From positions 1-44,915 of the forward strand of contig JANQMN010000013.1 in the NCBI GenBank assembly GCA_028280065.1: a DNA stretch of 44,915 nt, read 5' to 3'. The first letter of the stretch is position 1. Each line of letters begins with the position of its first letter. The notes below the pieces were generated by a model that worked only from the letters and a program-made list of their open reading frames with translations, had not been told where the DNA came from and made no database searches. The translations under genes and the position numbers were made by a program. Shown piece by piece: positions 9,184-16,885 of this stretch. The stretch comes from Hahella sp. Lineage in GTDB: Bacteria; Pseudomonadota; Gammaproteobacteria; Pseudomonadales; Oleiphilaceae.

Positions 9184-9231
9184 CACCTTCCAACAGCAAT
9201 CGGCAGCGACTGCCGATCCGTAAGGAAGGTG
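9184..9231. promoter_or_regulatory. Nested stem-loop between binding-protein gene and livH
   Basis: An outer 8-bp stem (CACCTTCC at 9184-9191 with GGAAGGTG at 9224-9231) encloses a perfect inner stem (ATCGGCAG, 3-nt loop, CTGCCGAT, 9199-9216). It lies 20 bp after the stop of the binding-protein gene and before livH, with no T-run. Such structures in binding-protein operons usually protect the upstream message or partly attenuate readthrough, giving more binding protein than permease. That role is inferred from position. Confidence 0.65.
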
Positions 9232-9250
9232 CTGGAGTCTGCAGCAGGGT

Positions 9251-10366
9251 CTAGTTGATGACGGTCTTGGAACCGTCGGCGTGCCAGTTATAGATTTCGA
9301 AGTCGAATCCTTTCAGGTCACCTTTTTCGTCAAAGGCGATGGTGCCCATCGGCGTATCGAAGCTGTTATTGCGGATATATTCCTGCAGTACTTCCGTATC
9401 TTGGGTTTTTGCCCCTCCGATTGCCTGCGCAATTACTTTCACTGCAGCATAGGAAGTCATCACAAAAGCGCCGCTGGGGTCTTGATCCTTGGCTTTAAAA
9501 GCTTCGACCAAGCCCTTATTTTCCGGGCGCAGATCAAACGCCGGCGGCAGTGTCACGATCAAACCTTCTGAAGCCTTGCCGGCAATTTGACTGATATCTT
9601 TGTTACCCACGCCTTCGGGGCCCATGAATTTGATATCCAGTTTCTTTTCCGCGGTCTGGCGAAGCAGTTGCCCCAGCTCCGGGTGGTAGCCGCCATAGTA
9701 GACGAAATCGATCTTTTGCTTCTGCAGTTTGGCCACCAATGGGGAGAAGTCCTTATCGCCTTTGTTAACGCCCTCGAACAGCACCACATTGACGCCTTTG
9801 CCTTCGAGGGTTTGTTTGACCGCGGTCGCAATACCTTCACCGTACTGCTGTTTGTCATGGATTACCGCAACACGGGAAGGTTTGATCTTGTCTGCGATAA
9901 ACTTGGCCGCCGTCGGTCCTTGGTGACTATCGAGTCCGATGGTTCGAAAGATCATGGTGTACCCGCGTTCGGTAATCGTGGGATTGGTGGAGGCGGGAGT
10001 GATGCTAAGAATGCCTTCGTCTTCATAGACGTCTGACGCCGGCTGGGTTGAACTGGAACAAAGATGACCGACAACGAACTGAACGCCGTCGTTAACGATC
10101 TTGTTTGCCACGGCAACTGCCCGCTTGGGTTCGCAAGCATCGTCATAGCGGACGGCAACCAGTTTTTCGCCATTAACGCCGCCTGCCGCATTAATCTGTT
10201 CCACGGCCATTTCAGCGCCGATAACCTGCATATCGCCGTACTGGGCGACGTCACCTGTCTGCGGGCCGGCGATGGCAATTTTGATATCGGCATGAACCCA
10301 TGGCGCACTACCGGCGACGAGGAGAGCGCTTAAACCGAGAACCTTCTTAGCAAAAGAATTTTTCAT
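9251..10366 (-). CDS. livK: Branched-chain amino acid ABC transporter substrate-binding protein
   Basis: A 371-residue periplasmic binding protein of the Leu/Ile/Val (PBP1) family. The signal peptide is about 26 residues, ending PWVHA before DIKIAIAGPQTG. Family landmarks include GAEMAVEQINAAGGVNGEKL, VVGHLCSSSTQPASDVYEDEGI, a SPASTNP-type segment (ITPASTNPTIT) and the QQYGEGIA hinge region. The two Cys of DDACEPK and GHLCSS are spaced like the conserved disulfide of E. coli LivJ/LivK. It is the first gene of the operon and is preceded by a GGGAAG ribosome site. Preference among Leu, Ile, Val, Ala or Phe cannot be judged from sequence. Confidence 0.93.
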   Translation of the reverse strand: MKNSFAKKVLGLSALLVAGSAPWVHADIKIAIAGPQTGDVAQYGDMQVIGAEMAVEQINAAGGVNGEKLVAVRYDDACEPKRAVAVANKIVNDGVQFVVGHLCSSSTQPASDVYEDEGILSITPASTNPTITERGYTMIFRTIGLDSHQGPTAAKFIADKIKPSRVAVIHDKQQYGEGIATAVKQTLEGKGVNVVLFEGVNKGDKDFSPLVAKLQKQKIDFVYYGGYHPELGQLLRQTAEKKLDIKFMGPEGVGNKDISQIAGKASEGLIVTLPPAFDLRPENKGLVEAFKAKDQDPSGAFVMTSYAAVKVIAQAIGGAKTQDTEVLQEYIRNNSFDTPMGTIAFDEKGDLKGFDFEIYNWHADGSKTVIN

Positions 10367-10434
10367 TAGTATCTTCCCGAAACGATTTATTATTGGTGGA
10401 GCTTTGGCTCAGGGCAGGGTGAGAACCACCGCTT

Positions 10435-10464
10435 ATTATCTGCACTGATGCGTGTCAGGGTGAA
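10435..10464 (-). promoter_or_regulatory. Candidate sigma-70 promoter of the liv operon
   Basis: Read leftward, TTCACC (10464-10459) and GATAAT (10440-10435) are separated by 18 bp. The -10 matches consensus at five of six positions and the -35 at four. The distance to the binding-protein start codon is about 70 bp. No operator could be recognised. Confidence 0.35.
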
Positions 10465-10597
10465 ATACTACCCCCTACGGATTTGGATGAAAAGACTTTA
10501 AATGGCTGCATTCCCATTGCTTTCACGCCAATTGACGAAGGAATGCGCAATCGCTCCCGCAAACCTGATTTGCAGGACCGGTGTGAAGCAGACAGGC

Positions 10598-10623
10598 AAA
10601 AAAAAGGTGCCGCAAGGGCACCT
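10598..10623 (-). terminator. Rho-independent terminator of lon
   Basis: A 7-bp perfect stem (AGGTGCC, 5-nt loop, GGCACCT, 10605-10623) is followed, reading leftward, by a run of seven or eight Ts (10605-10598). It lies about 165 bp downstream of the lon stop and upstream of the liv promoter region, so it insulates the two leftward transcription units. Confidence 0.8.
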
Positions 10624-10787
10624 AAAACAGTTCTTTCAATCGATGTAGACGAGCGATTTCATCTAACAGTATGTCGATATAGAAAGACAGGACAAAACAT
10701 CATCACAACTGGTAGGGCGAAGTGTAGTGTTCATCCGCTTGTTGCGTAATAAGTAATTGTCCCATAGGGATAATCCCTGACGCCTGC

Positions 10788-13205
10788 TCAATCGGCAAAC
10801 ATAACTTTATAAACGTCTTGAAACTTCTTGGCATAGTTTACGGTTATGCCCTCCTGAATATGTTCCGGCAGCTCATCGAAATCCCGTTTGTTGGCTTCTG
10901 GGAGCACCACTTCCTTGATGCCGATACGTTTGGCGGCGATGACTTTTTCCCGGATGCCGCCAACCGGAAACACCTGCCCGGTCAACGTCAACTCGCCTGT
11001 CATCGCGACATTGGCTTTCGGCGCTTGGTTTTTGGCCAGAGACAGCAAGGCAGTTGCCATGGTTACACCGGCGCTGGGACCATCTTTGGGCGTCGCGCCT
11101 TCGGGCACATGCAAATGGATAAAGGCATGGTCGAAGAAGGATTGGTCGCCTTTATATTTCTTTAGGTTCGCGGCAATGTAGCTGTGTGCGATTTCCGCGG
11201 ATTCACGCATCACTTCACCGAGTTTCCCGGTCACCTTGAAGCCCCGGTTCGCCGAGTGAACCAACTGGGCTTCCACCGGCAGGGTTGCTCCTCCCATGGT
11301 GGTCCAGGCAAGTCCGGTGACTATTCCGACGCCGCCGAGATTCTTTTCCCGTCGAAATAGCGGCTGACCCAGATACTCGATTAACTGTTGTTTGCCGATG
11401 CGGATTTTGTCCGTCGTGCCTTCAGACAAGTGCACGATGGCTTTACGGATAATCTTATGCAGCTGTTTTTCCAGATTCCGTACACCCGCTTCCCGGGCGT
11501 AGCCTTCAATCAACTGACGCATGGCAGCGTCGCTGATCGATAGCTGTTTCTTCTTCAACGTTGCCCGGTGCAGCAGTTTAGGCCAGAGATGGTTCTTGGC
11601 GATGGCAACCTTTTCCTCGGTGATATAACCGGATAGGCGGATAACATCCATACGGTCCAGCAGGGGGCCGGGAATAGTGTCCAGCTGATTGGCGGTACAG
11701 ACAAACAGCACCTTGGAAAGGTCCATGCGCAGATCCAGATAGTGGTCCATAAATTCGCTGTTTTGCTCCGGATCGAGGGTTTCCAGCAAAGCGCTTGCCG
11801 GATCGCCTTGATAGGACGTGCCGACCTTGTCGATTTCATCCAGCATGATGACCGGATTGGAGGTGCCGACATCTTTTAACGCCTGCACCAGCTTGCCGGG
11901 TAACGCGCCGATATAGGTACGTCTGTGCCCTTTGATCTCCGCTTCATCGCGCATTCCACCGAGACTGAAACGATAAAACTTGCGGTCCAGCGCGCGGGCA
12001 ATCGAGCGGCCAATGGAGGTCTTGCCGACCCCCGGCGGACCGACCAACAGAATTATCGAACCCGAAACCTCACCTTTATAAGCGCCCTCCGCGAGAAACT
12101 CGATAATGCGGTCCTTGACGTCCCCCAAGCCGTCATGGTCCGCTTCCAGAACCCCACGGGCATGGGTGATGTCCAGCTTGTCCTCAGAGTATACGCCCCA
12201 TGGAATTTGCGTGACCCAATCCAGATAGTTGCGGGTAACGCCATATTCGGGAGAGCCGGTTTCCAATACGGAAAGCTTTTTCAATTCTTCCTGGTAACGA
12301 CTCACTACATGTTCAGGGGGATGCAGAGCTTCCATGCGTTTTTCAAATTCTTCCAGGTCGGATGTCCGGTCGTCCTTGGCGAGTCCCAGTTCTTTCTGAA
12401 TGATCTTTAGTTGCTCACGAAGGAAAAACTCACGTTGCCGGTGGGAGATCTTTTCGTTTACCTCCGCTTGTATCTGCGATTGCAGCTTGGCCACATCCAG
12501 TTCATGTTTTACCAGGGTTAGCACTTTCTCCATGCGCCGCATCAGCGGAATCGTGGCCAGTACGTCCTGCAGTTTTTCGCCCTTGGCGGAAGTAATGGCG
12601 GCGGCGAAATCCGCCAAGGCGGAAGGTTCATCCGGGCTGAAACGGCTTAGATACTGTTTCAGCTCTTCGCTATACAGGGGATTCAGCGGCAGCAGTTCCT
12701 TAATGGTATTGATTAGCGCCATGGCGTAGGCCTTGACTTCCTTTTCATGCTCCGGTTTGGGAACGGGATATTCGACTTCGACCATGAAGGGCGATGTTCT
12801 TTTCAGCCATCGAACTATCCGAAATCGCTGCAGCCCTTGGGCGATAAACTGCAACTTATCGTCTTCCTTACCGGCTTTATGCACCCGGACCAGGCATCCG
12901 ATTTCCGCCAACTCCTCACTTTCCGGTGCCTCATCCGGGGCCTTGAGGTCCGGCACGTAACATAGGCCCAGCATTAAATGGTCGGTCTTACTGACCCGCT
13001 TGAGGGTTTCCTGCCAGAGGTCGGCGCTCATCACCAGCGCTTGTACTTGCGCCGGAAAGAAAGGCCGGTGAGAAACCGGCACCACATAAATCCGGGTAGG
13101 CAGGGTTAACTGCGGCAGTACCAAACCGCTTTGCATCGGCGACTCAGGTTCTTCTTTCCCTATGTATTCTGCTTGGTTGTCGTTGGTGGATTCCTGATCA
13201 CTCAT
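10788..13205 (-). CDS. lon: ATP-dependent Lon-family serine protease
   Basis: An 805-residue protein from the ATG at 13205; a frame extension to 13250 adds 15 unlikely residues. Order of parts: LON substrate-recognition domain (about 35-240), AAA+ module with Walker A GPPGVGKTS and Walker B VIMLDEIDK, and the protease domain with catalytic Ser in PKDGPSAGVT and Lys in GIREKVIAAKR. The acidic N-terminal extension and the genomic place (not beside clpPX/hupB) suggest it may be the second, AsrA-like Lon of some gammaproteobacteria rather than the housekeeping copy. That paralog assignment is inference. It degrades misfolded and regulatory proteins in the cytoplasm. Confidence 0.92.
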   Translation of the reverse strand: MSDQESTNDNQAEYIGKEEPESPMQSGLVLPQLTLPTRIYVVPVSHRPFFPAQVQALVMSADLWQETLKRVSKTDHLMLGLCYVPDLKAPDEAPESEELAEIGCLVRVHKAGKEDDKLQFIAQGLQRFRIVRWLKRTSPFMVEVEYPVPKPEHEKEVKAYAMALINTIKELLPLNPLYSEELKQYLSRFSPDEPSALADFAAAITSAKGEKLQDVLATIPLMRRMEKVLTLVKHELDVAKLQSQIQAEVNEKISHRQREFFLREQLKIIQKELGLAKDDRTSDLEEFEKRMEALHPPEHVVSRYQEELKKLSVLETGSPEYGVTRNYLDWVTQIPWGVYSEDKLDITHARGVLEADHDGLGDVKDRIIEFLAEGAYKGEVSGSIILLVGPPGVGKTSIGRSIARALDRKFYRFSLGGMRDEAEIKGHRRTYIGALPGKLVQALKDVGTSNPVIMLDEIDKVGTSYQGDPASALLETLDPEQNSEFMDHYLDLRMDLSKVLFVCTANQLDTIPGPLLDRMDVIRLSGYITEEKVAIAKNHLWPKLLHRATLKKKQLSISDAAMRQLIEGYAREAGVRNLEKQLHKIIRKAIVHLSEGTTDKIRIGKQQLIEYLGQPLFRREKNLGGVGIVTGLAWTTMGGATLPVEAQLVHSANRGFKVTGKLGEVMRESAEIAHSYIAANLKKYKGDQSFFDHAFIHLHVPEGATPKDGPSAGVTMATALLSLAKNQAPKANVAMTGELTLTGQVFPVGGIREKVIAAKRIGIKEVVLPEANKRDFDELPEHIQEGITVNYAKKFQDVYKVMFAD

Positions 13206-13365
13206 TAGTCGGGTTTCTCCGGGAACAGTTTGATTCAATAAAGTTAGCAAGGATGTAAGGGCGCTGCCCGAAAACTTAAAGATCTTTCGAAGATTTTAGT
13301 CTGTCGGGAATCCTTACCGGCAGGTACGCGAAGTGGAAGCTATTTGTATGATCCATCAGGGTTTT

Positions 13366-13395
13366 TTGTACGCCGGCATTGCAATTATTTACAAT
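13366..13395 (+). promoter_or_regulatory. Candidate promoter of the thioredoxin-TPR gene
   Basis: TTGTAC (13366-13371) and TACAAT (13390-13395) are 18 bp apart and lie 47 bp before the start codon, which is preceded by GGTGAG. The -10 is good and the -35 is weak. The divergent lon promoter must lie in the same 235-bp gap but was not resolved. Confidence 0.35.
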
Positions 13396-13441
13396 CGTCC
13401 CCAAATCGTGGGAATAACCAAGACATCACCGGTGAGAATTC

Positions 13442-14299
13442 ATGAGCGACAATCCGAATATTGTCAGTGTGACAGCAGAAAACTTTCAGCAGCAGGTTGT
13501 TGACCAATCCAAGTCCAGCCCGGTACTGGTGGATTTCTGGGCCGATTGGTGCGCGCCTTGTAAGCAATTGCTCCCGGTATTGGAAAAACTTGCTGCCGAA
13601 GGCTTGTTTACTTTAGCCAAGGTGAACACCGACCAGGAACAGGCGCTGGCCGGGCACTTCGGGGTGCGGAGTTTACCTACCGTCAAACTGGTGATGGACG
13701 GCAAGATCGTAGACGAGTTTAGCGGCGCGTTAACGGAATCCCAGGTTCGTGCTTTTTTGGAAAAGCACATCGTCAGTCCGGCACAACAGCTGCTGGACCG
13801 GGCCAGGCAATACCGCGATGAAGGCAATCTGGATGCCGCATTGGACAGCCTGCGGGAGCTCAATCGCATGGACCCGAATTATGTGGAGGCTTTGCTGGAA
13901 ATTGCCGACATTTTCCTCATTCAGGGTGATGCTGAACGGGTTAATCAGATTCTCGACAGTATTCCGGCGGCAGGTAGGGATACCGGTAAGTTCAAGCAGC
14001 TTAAGTCCAGGCTGCGGTTTGCCGACCGGGCAAAGGATTTACCCGGCATTCAGCAACTGCAAACCAAGCTGGATGCTGAACCGGATAACTTTCAGGTGCG
14101 CATGCAACTGATGCTGAGTTATGTAATCAATGAACAATATGAGCAAGGAATAAAAGGGTTGCTGGAACTGTTGATCAGTGCTCCCGCGGAAATTCGTGAT
14201 GAGGCCAAAAAGCTGGTCATAGAACTTTTTGACATGCTGGGTTCCGCCGATCCATTGGTACGGCAGTACCGGCGAAAGCTTTATGCCCTGCTGCATTAA
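13442..14299 (+). CDS. Thioredoxin-TPR chaperone-like protein, YbbN/CnoX type
   Basis: A 285-residue fusion. Residues 1-110 are a thioredoxin fold with an intact WCAPC redox site (Cys37, Cys40) and the cis-Pro loop in RSLPTVKL. Residues 115-285 are helical TPR repeats (RARQYRDEGNLDAALDSLRE, then VEALLEIADIFLIQGDAERV) as in YbbN/CnoX. In that family the protein holds oxidatively damaged clients and passes them to chaperones. E. coli CnoX lacks the first Cys, whereas this copy keeps both and may be an active oxidoreductase. It is divergent from the Lon gene, which fits a protein-quality pairing. Confidence 0.88.
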   Translation: MSDNPNIVSVTAENFQQQVVDQSKSSPVLVDFWADWCAPCKQLLPVLEKLAAEGLFTLAKVNTDQEQALAGHFGVRSLPTVKLVMDGKIVDEFSGALTESQVRAFLEKHIVSPAQQLLDRARQYRDEGNLDAALDSLRELNRMDPNYVEALLEIADIFLIQGDAERVNQILDSIPAAGRDTGKFKQLKSRLRFADRAKDLPGIQQLQTKLDAEPDNFQVRMQLMLSYVINEQYEQGIKGLLELLISAPAEIRDEAKKLVIELFDMLGSADPLVRQYRRKLYALLH

Positions 14300-14327
14300 A
14301 CTCGAATCGTAGGGCGATGCCTGCGAT

Positions 14328-14600
14328 TTGCCAACAAAGCACCACCTTATCCCCAAGTCGTTGCACAGCAAAAAGCGTACCCTTGAAAATTTTAAGAAGG
14401 CCGATTTGGTCTCCACTGTTGCCTGGGTTTGCCGGTCCTATCTCGATATGATTCATCGCGCTAAATCCGAAGCCGAGTTGGCATCAGACTTTCGAACGCT
14501 CGATGCGCTGAAAACGATCCCTGAACTTAACGCATTCGTGGAATGGATCAGAAACAAGCCGGCAAACTTCGTACCTAAATCACCACGGAAAGTGGAAGTG
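14328..14600 (+). pseudogene. Degenerate HNH-endonuclease-like reading frame
   Basis: The frame opens right after an in-frame TAG at 14310 and has no ATG; TTG at 14328 is the first conventional start. About 90 residues resemble a small HNH family: PTKHHLIPKSLHSKK, then VAWVCRSYLDMIHRA, ASDFRTLDALKTIPELNAF and VEWIRNKP. In intact relatives, as I recall them, the second motif reads CxxCH with a downstream His; here SYLD replaces the second Cys and the His. With the missing upstream part, this points to a decayed gene. The frame runs on without a stop into the PilZ gene, which has its own ribosome site. Confidence 0.5.
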
Positions 14601-14684
14601 CAAGTAACCATTTGCCCTCAGTATGAGCACCGGAAGACAGCCTTTGCTACACTTTGTCGAAGTAGTTATGGAAAGTCTCCTTAT

Positions 14685-15026
14685 ATGACCGATTCTTCAG
14701 GAATTGAGAACCGTAGAAGTCCCCGCCGTGGCGCAGGCTGGCGGGCCATTGTTAAAGCTCCGGACAAAGTGTTTTACCAGGGCAAGACTGTTAATGTCAG
14801 CGCCCAGGGTTTGCTTGTTGAGATGGAAAGACAGTTTCCGCCCAACTCCCTGCTCATGTTAAAAATCGAAGTCGTATACAAAGGAGAAAAGGACGAGTTT
14901 GTGCTTTCCGCAAGGGTGCGCCACAACATTATCAGAACCTCCAACTATCTGGTGGGACTTCAGATAGTGAAGATGGACGAGCAAACCGAAGACTTTTTAT
15001 ACGATTACAGTCATATGAATATTTAG
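14685..15026 (+). CDS. PilZ domain-containing protein
   Basis: A 113-residue single-domain PilZ protein, the c-di-GMP receptor fold. The RxxxR motif is at residues 10-15 (RRSPRR) and the (D/N)xSxxG motif is N37-V-S-A-Q-G42, so the nucleotide-binding residues are present. The ATG at 14685 was chosen over the longer upstream frame because GGAAAG precedes it by 9 nt and because the preceding residues belong to a different, HNH-like sequence. No effector domain is attached; single-domain PilZ proteins generally act on a partner. No c-di-GMP-related neighbour is present in the window. Confidence 0.8.
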   Translation: MTDSSGIENRRSPRRGAGWRAIVKAPDKVFYQGKTVNVSAQGLLVEMERQFPPNSLLMLKIEVVYKGEKDEFVLSARVRHNIIRTSNYLVGLQIVKMDEQTEDFLYDYSHMNI

Positions 15027-15053
15027 CGGGGCTACGTTAAGGCTAAGATGCTG

Positions 15054-16046
15054 CTATTCGGCATCCAAAAGTTGAAGAATGTCCCGCAACGTCGCTTCAT
15101 TTTCCTTTAGGAACAGGCTGAGATCAGGATCCGCAATATACAAATCCGACCAAAAGTGGGAATCCCGGACCTTCTTCCAGGTTGGCGTGTTTCGCAACGC
15201 TTTCAGTACCGTCTGGTACTGCGCGCTTTTGTGTGGAGTTACGCCTGGCGGCGCAAAAAATCCCCGCCAGTTGGAGAAAACAACTTCCAATCCTTGTTCC
15301 TTGAACGTGGGAACTTCTTCTAATGATTCAAGGCGGTTGTCGCTTGAAATGCCGAGCAGGCGAATCTCGCCGCTTTTATAATGGCCGTATAATTCTCCCA
15401 ACCCGCTTACCAGGGCAACTCCTTGTCCTTGTACCAGTCGCATGTAGGCACCACCGCCACCGTTGGATGCGGTATAGCGAACCTTTTCCACTGGAATTCC
15501 ACCTTCCCTGGCCAGCAAGGAAATAGTGATATGGTCCAAACTTCGCCTTGACGATCCGCCGATCACGGTATTTTGGGTCGGGGAACGGCGTATGTTTTGG
15601 ATCAATTGATCCGTCGATCGAATGGAAGACGTTGCGAGAACGGCAACGGCTTGGTATTCGGCGATGAGGACATTAACCGGTGTGATATCCCGAAAGCCGT
15701 ATGCCACTTCGCCTGACAGGTTACGCAATATCAACGGCAAAGACTGGACCATTAAGGAATCCTGGTACTTGTCAGGGTTTTTGATAAAGTCAATCAGAGC
15801 CCGTCCGCCACCCGCTCCCGAATAGTTTGTGAAACTGACAGTGTCTACCAGATTGGTAAGCAACAAGGCTTGGCCGGTCTCTCTTGCTGTGGTGTCCCAA
15901 CCGCCGCCTTTACCGCCGGGTATCAAGAAATTGATATGGGAGACTGGCTTTGCCTCTTTCTCGGCCGCCAACGCAGGAGTCTTACCGATGGTAAATGCTA
16001 AGCCAAGGCAGAGTAGAGAGATTTGCAGTCGCGACCGTAAATACAT
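15054..16046 (-). CDS. Tripartite tricarboxylate transporter (Bug/TctC) binding protein
   Basis: A 330-residue exported protein with a signal peptide of about 28 residues. The body has the Bug/TctC signature: HINFLIPGGKGGGWDTTARE near the N-terminus, TNYSGAGGGRALIDF, and late NWRGFFAPPGVTP. These proteins bind carboxylates in the periplasm and feed the TctAB permease. No tctA or tctB gene is adjacent; the neighbours are a convergent PilZ gene and, 356 bp upstream, the end of the lactate operon. It could supply a distant permease or act as an orphan sensor, as many Bug proteins are thought to do. Confidence 0.85.
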   Translation of the reverse strand: MYLRSRLQISLLCLGLAFTIGKTPALAAEKEAKPVSHINFLIPGGKGGGWDTTARETGQALLLTNLVDTVSFTNYSGAGGGRALIDFIKNPDKYQDSLMVQSLPLILRNLSGEVAYGFRDITPVNVLIAEYQAVAVLATSSIRSTDQLIQNIRRSPTQNTVIGGSSRRSLDHITISLLAREGGIPVEKVRYTASNGGGGAYMRLVQGQGVALVSGLGELYGHYKSGEIRLLGISSDNRLESLEEVPTFKEQGLEVVFSNWRGFFAPPGVTPHKSAQYQTVLKALRNTPTWKKVRDSHFWSDLYIADPDLSLFLKENEATLRDILQLLDAE

Positions 16047-16402
16047 GGTAGGAAACTACTAGAGAAGCGTTAACTAAGAATAGTCGGCTTTTTGACGGAA
16101 TGTGGAGGATTCTGCAACAGTATGTTGGCCTTAGAGACCGGTACTGGATTGCGGATACCTGTCCTCGTCCAGCTAACGGGGTTGGATGATAATCTGGCCA
16201 TCGGTTGACAATGCTTCAATATGAAAGGTGCCTCTGGAAGCGTCGCTGCCATGGTGGCGTACGTTGATGATACTGAGCTGATCGATGCTGTTTTCGAGTT
16301 TCAAATCCAGGCCACCCTCCCGCGACTGCATGTTTGTCTGGTTGAGTTCCGGATTGCTGGTTCGTTTGATGTCGATTGCCCAATACTTATTTATGCCAGG
16401 AG
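16047..16402. other. Gap with an open, start-less reading frame on the minus strand
   Basis: About 350 bp between the Bug protein gene and the usp gene. On the minus strand a frame ending at TAG 16173-16175 reads as plausible protein for more than 70 codons (segments KYWAIDIKRTSNPEL, GGLDLKLENSIDQLSII and GTFHIEALSTDGQIII), but its only ATG is at 16331, giving 52 residues and no ribosome site. It may be the remnant of a gene or chance. No known family was recognised. A promoter for the Bug gene is presumably here but was not identified. Confidence 0.35.
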
Positions 16403-16885
16403 TTAAAGCGGAATTATCAGCACCGGAATACTGCTGTTCTCCATGACATGACGAGCGACGGAGCCGATAAGCAGCCGTTTTACTCCCTTTGGCTGTCGCG
16501 TTCCCATCACGATCAGGTCGGCATGGTTTTTCTCTGCCGTGTCCAGAACTAAATCCCCAGGCCGCCCTTCCTTGACGATGGTTTCGGCAAGTAGATCCAG
16601 GTGCTGCTTTTCGCCTTCCATTTCTTCATTAAAGAAATTATCGATTTTGTCCCGAATAGTATCCTGCAATTCGGCAAACCCCTGCTCGCGTATACGCTTT
16701 ACTTCCTCCTGAGAAAGAAAGGTCTTGACCGCGCTGGCGCCATATTCTCCCTGCGGTTCAAGCGCATGAACCAGAATTACCCTGGCCTGGTACCGGACAG
16801 CAAGACTCGCTGCCATGCGGGTGACCGCACGTGTCGCAGGGTCAAGGGTGGTGGCGAAAACAATGGTATCAATCGCTGTGAGCAT
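16403..16885 (-). CDS. Universal stress protein, UspA-type
   Basis: A 160-residue UspA-fold protein. The ATP-binding pattern is clear: VFATTLDP at the first strand and the C-terminal GTRQPKGVKRLLIGSVARHV, which fits G-2x-G-9x-G-(S/T). Its start lies within the end of dld (17-bp overlap), so it is the last gene of the lactate operon and probably translationally coupled. A central insertion (DKIDNFFNEEMEGEKQHL) is helical and slightly longer than usual. The role in lactate metabolism, if any, is unknown. Confidence 0.88.
   Translation of the reverse strand: MLTAIDTIVFATTLDPATRAVTRMAASLAVRYQARVILVHALEPQGEYGASAVKTFLSQEEVKRIREQGFAELQDTIRDKIDNFFNEEMEGEKQHLDLLAETIVKEGRPGDLVLDTAEKNHADLIVMGTRQPKGVKRLLIGSVARHVMENSSIPVLIIPL

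Larger units (their letters stand above)
10367..10787. other. Intergenic region between lon and the liv operon
   Basis: About 420 bp without a convincing gene. It holds the lon terminator (10598-10623) and the candidate liv promoter (10435-10464). A rightward 88-codon frame across it (10483-10749) has no ribosome site, has no recognisable domain and runs straight through the terminator stem, so it is not annotated as a gene. Confidence 0.6.

Noticed and set aside
10483-10749. An 88-codon rightward frame between liv and lon
   Set aside because: It has no ribosome site or domain and runs through the lon terminator stem.
16221-16406. A 61-codon rightward frame in the gap after the Bug gene
   Set aside because: It has no ribosome site and lies opposite the more protein-like minus-strand frame.
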